From contig NZ_OY762267.1 in NCBI RefSeq assembly GCF_963665245.1, forward strand, positions 2,728,001 to 2,792,000: 64,000 nucleotides of DNA, read 5' to 3'. Shown in pieces: positions 25,859 through 33,821 of the stretch. The first letter of the stretch is position 1. The number at the start of each line of letters is the position of its first letter. The stretch comes from an uncultured Paludibaculum sp. (lineage in GTDB: Bacteria > Acidobacteriota > Terriglobia > Bryobacterales > Bryobacteraceae). The notes beneath the pieces are model-generated. The model saw only the letters and a list, made by a program, of their open reading frames with translations. It did not search any database and was not told the DNA's origin. Made by a program: the position numbers and the translations under genes.

Positions 25859-26023
25859 ATGAGGGAACACCACGACCACCACCGGCTGATGCTCCAGCAC
25901 CTCATTGGGCACGAACGCCACCACCGCGGCCAGATCAGACTCGCCCTGAAACTGGCGGGGCAACCCCTCTCCGATGACGGCGGCGGCGATGTCCACCTAG
26001 ACCGCCTTCGATCGCTCAAATAA
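25859..26023 (+). pseudogene. DinB family protein, C-terminal remnant
   Basis: The frame reads MREHHDHHRLMLQHLIGHERHHRGQI...LALKLAGQPL. The pattern LxHLIxHExHHRGQIxLALKLxGxPL is the C-terminal metal-binding helix of DinB/DUF664 proteins. The first 100 or so residues of the domain are absent upstream, so this is a fragment. The surrounding 25632-26145 holds nothing else I can identify. Confidence 0.6.
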
Positions 26024-26145
26024 TAACTTATCGGTACGGAATCGATCTCATAATCGCTCGCTATTTCCAGATGTAGCCGCATTTTTTGTCAGAGGCCAGT
26101 AGTTTATTGGACTATGACGGCCCACCTGGATAAACTATTCGCCAT

Positions 26146-27150
26146 ATGTCTCCCAGGTGGATCGCCATTCGCGCCAGCGCGGCAATCTCCATTCTTGGCA
26201 GTCTGACAATACTGTTGCTGGCGGGCTTGATGCTCGCCTTCGTGATGTTTGCTCCTCCCGTTCCCAATGCACCCGCGCAGCCCATTCCCGTAAAGCCACT
26301 TACGATTGGCATGGCGAACGTCTTCATCCTGCTCGCCGCTTGGGGCATCGCCACGGCGGCTGGCATCTTCCGTCGGCGCCGATGGGCACGCATTTCCATC
26401 CTTGTCTTCGCGGCAATCCTCACCTTCGTCAGCGTTGGTGCGACTCTGATGATCTTCGTGATACCCATGCCCGAAACGCCCGGAGCACCCTCTGGGCTGA
26501 CGTCGGTAATCCGCGGCGTCATCGGAAGTTTCTACGGCGTGCTCGCGACGATCGGGATATGGTGGCTCATCCTGTTCAATCTCTCTCGCAGTCAGCCGTA
26601 CTTCGCCGAGCCGGAACCAGGCAGGGAGAGCTCGCGGCCATTGAGCATCAGTGTGATTGCGTGGTACCTCCTGAGCGGCGTACTGTTCTGTGTCCCAATG
26701 GCAATCTTCCGCGCCCCGGCCATGCTGTTTGGCATTCTCTTCACCGGTTGGACCGCACTCACAATATACGTCGCCCTTGCTGCGACGCACGCGTACCTTG
26801 GCATTGGACTGCTCCGTCTCCGTGAGTCCGCGCGGGTCGCCAGCCTCGTCTACTTTTGCGTCGTCACAGTCAGCGGCCTTCCGGCCATGCTGCCGTCCAG
26901 ACAGCGGGAACTCGTCATGCAGATGAAGGCCAGTTGGCCCTGGATGAATCAACCGGGTCAGGAAGTGTTCCTGCCGCAAGCCCACTGGCCGTTTGTTCTG
27001 ATAATGCTGGCGGTGATGGGAGTGCCGGTCTTCTTCCTGCTGCGGCGGCGAAGCGCGTTTCAGCCGCATCCGGAACCGCCCAACCCCTCTGGTCCCGTAG
27101 CCGCGAATCCAGTCCAAATTGAACACGACAGCACGGAACTGGGAAACTAA
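26146..27150 (+). CDS. Hypothetical multi-pass membrane protein
   Basis: 334 aa with about eight hydrophobic helices, including 14-37, 55-75, 83-105, 128-145, 168-190, 196-220 and 275-298. No named family is recognised. The first 90 bp, coding for MSPRWIAIRASAAISILGSL, are copied three times in the tandem array downstream (about 27.45-28.26 kb), where each copy soon hits a stop or changes frame. The gene therefore appears to be the source of part of that array. Confidence 0.75.
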   Translation: MSPRWIAIRASAAISILGSLTILLLAGLMLAFVMFAPPVPNAPAQPIPVKPLTIGMANVFILLAAWGIATAAGIFRRRRWARISILVFAAILTFVSVGATLMIFVIPMPETPGAPSGLTSVIRGVIGSFYGVLATIGIWWLILFNLSRSQPYFAEPEPGRESSRPLSISVIAWYLLSGVLFCVPMAIFRAPAMLFGILFTGWTALTIYVALAATHAYLGIGLLRLRESARVASLVYFCVVTVSGLPAMLPSRQRELVMQMKASWPWMNQPGQEVFLPQAHWPFVLIMLAVMGVPVFFLLRRRSAFQPHPEPPNPSGPVAANPVQIEHDSTELGN

Positions 27151-27179
27151 GCACTCACCCAACAACAACGTCACATCCA

Positions 27180-28545
27180 GCGCCAACGGGGGCGGCGGCC
27201 GCGTGGGGGGCCGGGCTTCAGCCGGCGCGGGGCTTCAGACCCGCATTCTCTGAGCACCAGAACAACCCGCAAGAGTCTCACCGGCCCGCCCGCACTTCTC
27301 GCCGACTTCCCTGCGTCCCGCCACAACCAGTTCACAAATCCGAAATCTATCCCCGACGGAGCGGAAGCCTTGGCAGCAGTTGACGCTGGCTACGGCCGCT
27401 CCTCTGCTCGGAAGATGATCTTCACGGTTGAAGACGGCGAACTCCAGACACAGCCCTCCTGGATAAGCAATTCGCCATGTGTCTCCCAGGTGGACCGCCA
27501 GCGCGGCAATCTCCATTCTTGGCAGTTTGGCAATACTGTAAGTGCCAACGGGGGGGCCGGGCTTCAGCCGGCGCGGGGCTTCAGACCCGCATCTTCTCAG
27601 CGCCCGAGACTGCGCCGTTATTGTTGTGAGAGCCCCACGACACCCGCAAGAGTCTCAACGACCTACCCGCACTTCTCACCGATTGCCCCGCGTCTCGCCA
27701 CAACCAGTTCACAAATCCGAAATCTATCCCCACCGGAGCGGAAGCTTCGGCAGCAGTTGGCGCTGATTACTGCCGCTCCTCAGCTCGGAAGATGATCTTG
27801 ACGGTTGAGGGTGGCGAACTCCAGACACGGCCCTCCTGGATAAGCAATTCGCCATGTGTCTCCCAGGTGGACCGCCAGCGCGGCAATCTCCATTCTTGGC
27901 AGTTTGGCAATACTGTAAGTGCCAACGGGGGGGGGCCGGGCTTCAGCCGGCGCGGGGCTTCAGACCCGCATCTTCTGAACTCCAAGACAACCCGCAAGAG
28001 TCTCAACGGCCCGCCCGCACTTCTCACCGATCTCCCTGCGTCCCGCCACAACCAGTTCACAAATCCGAAATCTATCCCCAACGGAGCGGAAGCTTTGGCA
28101 GCAGTTGACGCTGGCTACCGCCGCTCCTGTGCTCGGAAGATGATCTTGACGGTTGAGGGTGGCGAACTCCAGACACGGCCCTCCTGGATAAGCAACTCGC
28201 CATGTGTCTCCCAGGTGGACCGCCAGCGTGGCAATCTCCATTCTTGGCAGTTTGGCAACACTGCAAGTGCCAACTGGGGGGCGGGCTTCAGCCTGCGCGG
28301 GGCTTCAGACCCGCATCTTCTCAGCGCCCGAGACTGCGCCGTTGTTGTTGTGCGAGCTCCAGGACAACCCGCAAGAGTCTCAACGGCCCGCCCGCACTTC
28401 TCACCGATTGCCCCGCGTCTCGCCGCAACCAGTTCACAAATCCGAAATCTATCCCCGACGGAGCGGAAGCTTTGGCAGCAGTTGACGCTGGCTACCGCTG
28501 CTCCTCTGCTCGGAAGATGATCTTGACGGTTGAGGGCGGCGAACT
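27180..28545. repeat. A-B-A-B tandem array of 346/379-bp units
   Basis: Four units. The hairpin core gcggggcttcagacccgc marks them at 27227, 27573, 27952 and 28297, giving spacings of 346, 379 and 345. Units 2 and 4 carry an extra segment of about 33 bp, so the array is a 725-bp duplication of a pair. Each unit contains in order the hairpin pair, a copy of the last codons of the POTRA gene on the minus strand (…VKIIFRAEE), and, in units 1-3, the 5' end of the membrane-protein gene including its start (GTG TCT CCC AGG TGG). Unit 4 runs into the real POTRA gene. No intact gene lies inside. Confidence 0.85.
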
Positions 28546-29163
28546 CCTGACACCGGAGGGCGGCCAGACCGGCTCCACAGAAGGGGAGACTGTGATGTTC
28601 TGGTGTCCCCGTTCAGCCACAAGTTCCCGGACCGTCGCCGCCGCGCGCTCCAGTTCGTCCTCATTGAACAGAGTCTCCACCCTGAGGTTGACCTTTCGCA
28701 GCCTAAACCGTTCCAGGATTTCCGGGACGGTCACCGTGTCGTTGCCTTGGTATTCGACGGATTGAATCACAGGCCGCTCGACGACCACGAAACGCACGAT
28801 TGGACCTGAGCGGCTCTCCTCGGTCTCCCAGACGACATCGGAGAAGCGGCCAGTGTGCTTCAGAGCCTGAGCGTCGCGGCGCAAAGTCTCTATGTCATAG
28901 GGGCCACCTACGCGGGAGGCGATAAGCGCTCGCAGGACAGACTCCCGTAAGCGCGTCGCGCCACGGAATTCAATCGCCACGATGGCTGGCCCCGAGACCG
29001 TTACTGGGGGAGGCCTCGGGGGTTCGGGAACCGCTTCAAATGGACTGCCTTGTGTGGAGGATGGCGCTCGCCCCTGGGCTTCCGTCGCTTGAGCTGGGAT
29101 GATTTCGGCTCGAAGCAGGAAGAGCCCCATCAACTGCGCCAAAACCGAGTTAAAGGACCTCAT
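28492..29163 (-). CDS. Secreted POTRA-domain protein (BamA/FtsQ-type)
   Basis: 223 aa from ATG 29161-29163. It has a signal peptide (MRSFNSVLAQLMGLFLLRAE) and a proline-rich linker. One clear POTRA domain follows (IVAIEFRGATRLRESVLRALI ... GRFSDVVWETEE ... VRFVVVERP), and a second begins at VIQSVEYQGNDTVTVPEILE. The protein has no beta-barrel, so it is much shorter than BamA. It may be a truncated or specialised outer-membrane assembly factor. Its 3' end forms part of the repeated unit downstream, so it could have been cut short by the duplications. Confidence 0.8.
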   Translation of the reverse strand: MRSFNSVLAQLMGLFLLRAEIIPAQATEAQGRAPSSTQGSPFEAVPEPPRPPPVTVSGPAIVAIEFRGATRLRESVLRALIASRVGGPYDIETLRRDAQALKHTGRFSDVVWETEESRSGPIVRFVVVERPVIQSVEYQGNDTVTVPEILERFRLRKVNLRVETLFNEDELERAAATVRELVAERGHQNITVSPSVEPVWPPSGVRSSPPSTVKIIFRAEEQR

Positions 29164-29477
29164 AAAACCGTGCCTTCCCGTTGGGCAAGTTCCGATTTCC
29201 AGAAATCGGGGCAAGTGGCTGGCCTGCCTTCATCTTATGCGTTCTGTTGAGCGTTCTGGAGTGAACCAGGCAATGCGAGATAAAGATGCTGCAACCGCCC
29301 CGCCCATCCGCGTTCTCCCCGCAATCCTGCCCTCGTCCGAACCCGGTCACACGCTTTCAAAATAAACTCAAATAGTCCATAACCAACTGACCCAAAGAAA
29401 CTTACGACCATCGCCCGCCCACCCCAAGCGCCATTTCTTTTGGACTTCGTCGACTACAATCCCGGCCAAGGACATTT
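29164..29477. other. Intergenic, nothing recognised
   Basis: About 310 bp upstream of the POTRA gene, presumably holding its promoter. I see no gene, repeat or RNA in it. Confidence 0.4.
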
Positions 29478-29640
29478 ATGGAGACAAGATCAAGATCGGT
29501 ACTGGCGCGAAAGAACGGGGCGCGCGCCCGCGGACCCGTCACACCGGAAGGCAACGCTCAAGCCTGGCGTCGCAGCCGAGCCGACATCGCCGACCCTCGG
29601 TTCCGGGCCCTCTTCGTCCACCGCCTCATGTTCCGCGCCC
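29478..29640 (+). pseudogene. N-terminal remnant of an 'RGPVTPEGK...' protein
   Basis: The frame begins METRSRSVLARKNGARARG and PVTPEGNAQ. This resembles the N-terminus of a small acidobacterial/planctomycete protein type that reads (A)RxNGARSRGPVTPEGKxxSSxNAxRHGL. The RHGL part is missing: after PEGNAQ the frame is unrelated and passes into the 120-bp tandem array. I read it as a gene start cut off by the repeat. The frame stays open to 30536 only because the repeat lacks stops. Confidence 0.45.
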
Positions 29641-30390
29641 AAACTCCGCCCCCGTCCGGTCCCGGAGAGTCACCGACGGGCTACACGCCCAACCCCCAAT
29701 CCCCACCCCCGCCCAGTCCCGGAGGGTCACCGACGGGCTACGCGGCCAAGCCTCAATCCACTCAGCCCGAGCAATCAAAGCCAATGCCGCCCGAGTCCCA
29801 ACCCCCACCCCACGCCCAAACCCCGCCCCCATCCAGTCCCGGAGGGTCACCGACGGGCTACACGGCCAACCCCCAACCCGCTCACACCGAGCGATCAAAG
29901 CCAATGCCGTCCGAGCCCCAACCCCCACCCCACGCCCAAACCCCGCCCCCGCCCAGTCCCGGAGGGTCACCGACGGGCTACGCGACCAAGCCCCAACCCG
30001 CTCACACCGAGCGATCAAAGCCAATGCCGTCCGAGCCCCAACCCCCACCCCACGCCCAAACCCCGCCCCCGCCCAGTCCCGGAGGGTCACCGACGGGCTA
30101 CGCGACCAAGCCCCAATCCACCCACCACGAGCAAACAAAGCCAATGCCGCCCGAGCCCCAACCACCACCCCGCGCCCAAACCCCGCCCCCGCCCAGTCCC
30201 GGAGAGTCATCGACGGGCTACGCGCCCAACCCCCAACCCACTCACACCGAGCAATCAAAGCCAATGCCGCCCGAGCCCCAACCCTCACCCCGCGCCCAAA
30301 CCCCGCCCCCGCCCAGTCCCGAAGAGTCACCGACGGGCTACACGGCCAAGCTCCAATCCACCCAGCCGGAGCAAACAAAGCCAATGTCGC
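29632..30390. repeat. 120-bp tandem repeat array
   Basis: The anchor tcaccgacgggctac (one copy tcatcgacgggctac) occurs near 29668 and then every 120 bp from about 29728 to 30328, giving six regularly spaced copies and one shorter unit. Units share the words cgcccaaaccccgcccc, cagtcccggag and cgagc-atcaaagccaatg. The unit is 40 codons long without stops, so proline-rich and basic frames stay open on both strands. I treat it as non-coding. It lies directly upstream of the corrinoid operon. Confidence 0.85.
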
Positions 30391-30540
30391 CCCACGGCCA
30401 CGCCTGCCACATCACCCCCCTTCCGCATTCTCTTCGCTTAGCCGCCCGTTTGGCTCGCAGGGTAAAGTTGACGCTTTTCGGAGATTTCGATACGCTTATC
30501 GCTATTACGGGCCGCAGTGCCCGCGGCAAGGAGTGACGTC

Positions 30541-31188
30541 ATGGTGGATCCTCAGAAGCTCTATGATGCGGTTCTGAACGGCGACCAGAAGACCGCCATC
30601 GCGGTGACGGAGCAGGCCCTCGCGGAAGGCATGGCCCCGCTGGATTTGATTTCCAACTACATGGTTCCGGCCATGGACGAGGTGGGCCGTCGCTTTGAGT
30701 GCGAAGATTACTTTGTGCCGGAGTTGCTCCTATCGGCCCGCGCCATGAAAGGCTCGCTCAACCTGCTGCGCCCCCTGCTCACGGCCAGCGGGGTGGAACC
30801 AGTCGGCCGCGTCGCCATCGGCACCGTCAAGGGTGACCTCCACGACATCGGCAAAAACATCGTGGCCTCCATGCTGGAAGGCGGCGGCTTTGAGGTCATC
30901 GATCTCGGCGCCGACGTCTCGCCAGAGAAGTTCATTGATGCCGTGCGCGAAAAAGGAGCCAAAATCGTGGCCCTCTCGGCCTTGCTCACCGTTACCATGC
31001 CATCCATGCGCAAGACCATCGATGCATTGAAGGACGCCGGCGTCCGCGAGCAGGTCAAGGTGATCGTCGGCGGCGCGCCCGTCACGCAACAATTCGCTTC
31101 CGAGATCGGCGCTGACGGCTATAGCGACAACGCCAATGCCGCCGTCGCCTTGGCCCGTAGACTGACGGCCGAGCGAGCGCCCTTATGA
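30541..31188 (+). CDS. Corrinoid-binding protein of a methyltransferase system
   Basis: 215 aa, the full length for MtaC/MtbC/MetH-type corrinoid proteins. The N-terminal four-helix cap (1-88) is followed by the Rossmann B12 domain with the base-off motif KGDLHDIGKN, Asp99-x-His101-x2-Gly104, then VSALLTVTMPSM and IVGGAPV. The cobalamin carries the methyl group between the partner methyltransferases. ATG 30541 follows GGAG. It is the first gene of a tight operon and overlaps the next by ATGA. Confidence 0.95.
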   Translation: MVDPQKLYDAVLNGDQKTAIAVTEQALAEGMAPLDLISNYMVPAMDEVGRRFECEDYFVPELLLSARAMKGSLNLLRPLLTASGVEPVGRVAIGTVKGDLHDIGKNIVASMLEGGGFEVIDLGADVSPEKFIDAVREKGAKIVALSALLTVTMPSMRKTIDALKDAGVREQVKVIVGGAPVTQQFASEIGADGYSDNANAAVALARRLTAERAPL

Positions 31189-32063
31189 ACCGCATGCGGG
31201 AATGGCTCGCCGGCGGTCCGCTCATCACGGACGGCGCCTGGGGCACGCAACTCCAGGCCCTGGGTCTCCCCCTGGGCGCGATGCCGGACACATGGAATCT
31301 CGAGCAGCCGCAGCACGTCGAATCCGTCGCCCGCGCCTACGTCGAAGCCGGAAGCCAGGTCATTCTCACCAACACCTTCCGCGCGAACCGCGTCACGCTG
31401 ACGGACTCCAACTTGGAAGACTTGGTGGAACCCCTCAACCGCGCGGGCGTCTCTATCTCACGCCGAGTGGCTGGGCGTAAGGCTCTCGTCTTCGCCTCCA
31501 TGGGGCCCACCGGCAAGATGCTGATGACCGGCGAGGTCGAGCCGGACGCCGTCACACACGCCTTCGCCGAACAGGCCCGTGTCCTGGCGGCGAACGGCGC
31601 CGATGCCCTGCTGCTGGAGACCTTCAGCGACCTGGAAGAGGCCAAACTGGCCCTTCAGGGCGCCCGTCAGACAGGACTACCCGTCATCGTCTCGTTCGCC
31701 TTCGATTCCGGAAAGAACCTGGACCGCACCATGATGGGCTCGACACCCGAGCTGATCGCGGCTGAGATGGAAACCGCCGGCGCCGCCGCCGTGGGCGCCA
31801 ACTGCGGAGCGGGCATCGAACGCTTCCTGCCCGTCTGCCAGCGCCTCAAAGCAGCCTGTGCCCTGCCGGTCTGGATCAAGGCCAACGCGGGCCTGCCGGA
31901 GGTCAAGGAAGGCTCCGTCGTCTACAACACCTCCGCCGGGTTCTTTGCCGGACATTACTCCGCGCTCGCCGCCGCTGGAGCGTCCTTCCTCGGTGGCTGC
32001 TGCGGTACCAACCCCGATTTCATCCGCGCACTCGTCGCGGCCAGGAGCGCCGCATGCGCCTAA
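31185..32063 (+). CDS. Homocysteine S-methyltransferase family protein
   Basis: 292 aa, equivalent to the N-terminal Hcy-binding module of MetH. It starts with the barrel motif LITDGAWGTQLQ, continues with ILTNTFRANR, and has the zinc ligands in GANCG and GGCCGTNP. It probably transfers a methyl group from the corrinoid protein to a thiol such as homocysteine. ATGA overlap with the corrinoid gene and 10-bp overlap with the DUF1638 gene support a joint complex. The methyl acceptor is inferred. Confidence 0.92.
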   Translation: MNRMREWLAGGPLITDGAWGTQLQALGLPLGAMPDTWNLEQPQHVESVARAYVEAGSQVILTNTFRANRVTLTDSNLEDLVEPLNRAGVSISRRVAGRKALVFASMGPTGKMLMTGEVEPDAVTHAFAEQARVLAANGADALLLETFSDLEEAKLALQGARQTGLPVIVSFAFDSGKNLDRTMMGSTPELIAAEMETAGAAAVGANCGAGIERFLPVCQRLKAACALPVWIKANAGLPEVKEGSVVYNTSAGFFAGHYSALAAAGASFLGGCCGTNPDFIRALVAARSAACA

Positions 32064-32803
32064 AACTGATCAGTTGCGAAGTCCTCTTCCGGGAGATGTG
32101 CGCCGAACTCGCGCGCTCGCCCCATCAGGTCGACGTCGAGTTCCTGCCCAAGGGCCTGCATGACTTGGGCGGCAAAGCCATGGCCAAGGCACTGCAGGAG
32201 AGGATCGACGCCGTGCCGGCCGGCCAGTACGACGCCATCCTGCTCGGCTATGGGCTCTGCGGGAACGGACTCCATGGCGTCGAGGCGCGTCACACCATCA
32301 TCGTCCTGCCGCGCGCCCACGACTGCATCGCCTTGCTGATGGGAAGCCGCGATGCCTACCAGCGGTACTTCGACGAGCACCCGGGCACGTACTATCGCTC
32401 CACCGGCTGGCTCGAGCGCGGCAAGGGCCTGCAGCAGTTGACCCACAACACCGTGGGCATGGATGTCTCCGAGAGCGACCTCATCGCCAAGTACGGCGAG
32501 GACAACGGCCGCTACCTCTATGAACAGCTCACCCGCTACCGCTCCACCTACCAGCGCCTGACGTTCATCGAAACCGGCCTCGAAGCCGACGCCCGTTTTG
32601 AAGAAGACGCGCGCTGGGAAGCAGCCGAGCGCGGCTGGACCTTTGAGAAGCTCGCCGGGAACCTCATCCTGGTCCGCCGCCTGATCAATGGCGACTGGAA
32701 GGGCAACGACTTCCTGGTCACGCAGCCCGGCCAGAGGATCATGGCGAGCTACGACACCAACATCGTCCGGGCTGACGAGATCCAGCGGGCAGCCTCCGTT
32801 TAG
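32054..32803 (+). CDS. DUF1638 domain protein
   Basis: 249 aa. The pattern LISCEVLFREMC near the start, ILLGYGLCGNGLHGV and VLPRAHDCIALLMGS identify DUF1638, a family of unknown function often coded with corrinoid methyltransferases. Conserved Cys residues in SCEV, LCGN and HDC might bind a metal or a corrinoid-linked ligand, but this is conjecture. It overlaps the upstream gene and is 10 bp from the next. Confidence 0.88.
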   Translation: MRLKLISCEVLFREMCAELARSPHQVDVEFLPKGLHDLGGKAMAKALQERIDAVPAGQYDAILLGYGLCGNGLHGVEARHTIIVLPRAHDCIALLMGSRDAYQRYFDEHPGTYYRSTGWLERGKGLQQLTHNTVGMDVSESDLIAKYGEDNGRYLYEQLTRYRSTYQRLTFIETGLEADARFEEDARWEAAERGWTFEKLAGNLILVRRLINGDWKGNDFLVTQPGQRIMASYDTNIVRADEIQRAASV

Positions 32804-32813
32804 CGGTACCAAC

Positions 32814-33821
32814 ATGACAGGCAAAGAGCGTATCCTCGCGAAGATCGGTGGCGGCGAGACGGACTCGCTGCCTCTGATGCCCATCACCATGATGTTCGCC
32901 GGAGACGTCGCAGGCATTCCCTATGGCGTCTACGCAAAGAACCATGAAGCGCTCGTGGAAGCGCAGCTCGCGGCCGCCAACCGCTTTGACTTCGACTATG
33001 TGTCGGCGATCTCCGATCCTGCCCGCGAGGCCGCCGACCTGGGCGCCAGCATCGAATGGTTTGAAGATCAGCCGCCCGCCATCAACGAAAGCAAGGCTCT
33101 GATCCACGACAAGGCTGTCCTGGCAACGCTCCACCCGCCTGACCCAGCCAACGGACGCATGAACGATCGCGTCTGCGCCGTCCGCCTGCTGGCCCAACGC
33201 GCCGGGGCGGACCGCATCGTGGAAGGTTGGGTCGAGGGCCCCTGCGCGATGGCGGCCGACCTCCGCGGCCTCAACACGTTGATGCTCGACTTCGGTGACG
33301 ACCTCGACTTCGTCGAAGCGCTCTTCGACTACGCGCTCCGCATGGAGCTGCGCTTCGCCCAAGCGCAGGTCGATGCCGGAGCCACCCTGATCGGCGTCGG
33401 CGACGCGGCCGCCTCCCTCGTGGGTCCCCGCATCTATCAGAACGTCGTGCTGCCCATTGAGAAGCGCCTGGTCGCGGGCATCCAGGCCATGGGCGTCCCG
33501 GTGCGCCTGCACATCTGTGGCAACACCCGCCGCATTCTGAAGGGCATGGGCGAGGTGGGCGCCGAGATCGTCGATCTCGACTTCCCTGCCCCCGTCGACG
33601 AAGCCCGCGCAGCCATGGGGGCAAGGCAAGTCCTGCTCGGCAACATGGACCCGGTCCGGGCCCTCCGTGATGGCACTCCGGAATCCGTCACCGCGGTTCT
33701 GGCCGAATGCCACGCGCAGGCCGGCCGCGGCTACATCGTCGGCGCCGGCTGCGAGATCCCGCGCGGGACACCCCATGAGAACGTCGAGGCCATGACGCGC
33801 TTCGCCCGCAGCCGGCAGTGA
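32814..33821 (+). CDS. UroD-like (MtaA/CmuA-type) methyltransferase
   Basis: 335 aa. A uroporphyrinogen-decarboxylase-fold protein of the methyltransferase branch: the zinc ligands H-x-C ... C are seen as LHICGN (His233, Cys235) and GAGCEIP (Cys313), which true HemE lacks. The segment VGDAAASLVGPRIY lines the barrel. Such enzymes move methyl groups to or from corrinoid proteins, for example from O-, N- or halo-methyl donors. The start is ATG 32814; the longer upstream frame is a shadow of the DUF1638 gene. Confidence 0.9.
   Translation: MTGKERILAKIGGGETDSLPLMPITMMFAGDVAGIPYGVYAKNHEALVEAQLAAANRFDFDYVSAISDPAREAADLGASIEWFEDQPPAINESKALIHDKAVLATLHPPDPANGRMNDRVCAVRLLAQRAGADRIVEGWVEGPCAMAADLRGLNTLMLDFGDDLDFVEALFDYALRMELRFAQAQVDAGATLIGVGDAAASLVGPRIYQNVVLPIEKRLVAGIQAMGVPVRLHICGNTRRILKGMGEVGAEIVDLDFPAPVDEARAAMGARQVLLGNMDPVRALRDGTPESVTAVLAECHAQAGRGYIVGAGCEIPRGTPHENVEAMTRFARSRQ

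Noticed and set aside
26104..27186. 360-aa minus-strand frame opposite the membrane protein
   Set aside because: The plus strand encodes clear hydrophobic helices in its own frame; the minus frame is a hydrophilic shadow without motifs.
29478..30536. A 352-aa proline-rich protein across the 120-bp array
   Set aside because: Only the first 25 or so residues look like a protein family; the rest is a stop-free 3n repeat open on both strands. Recorded as a gene remnant plus repeat.
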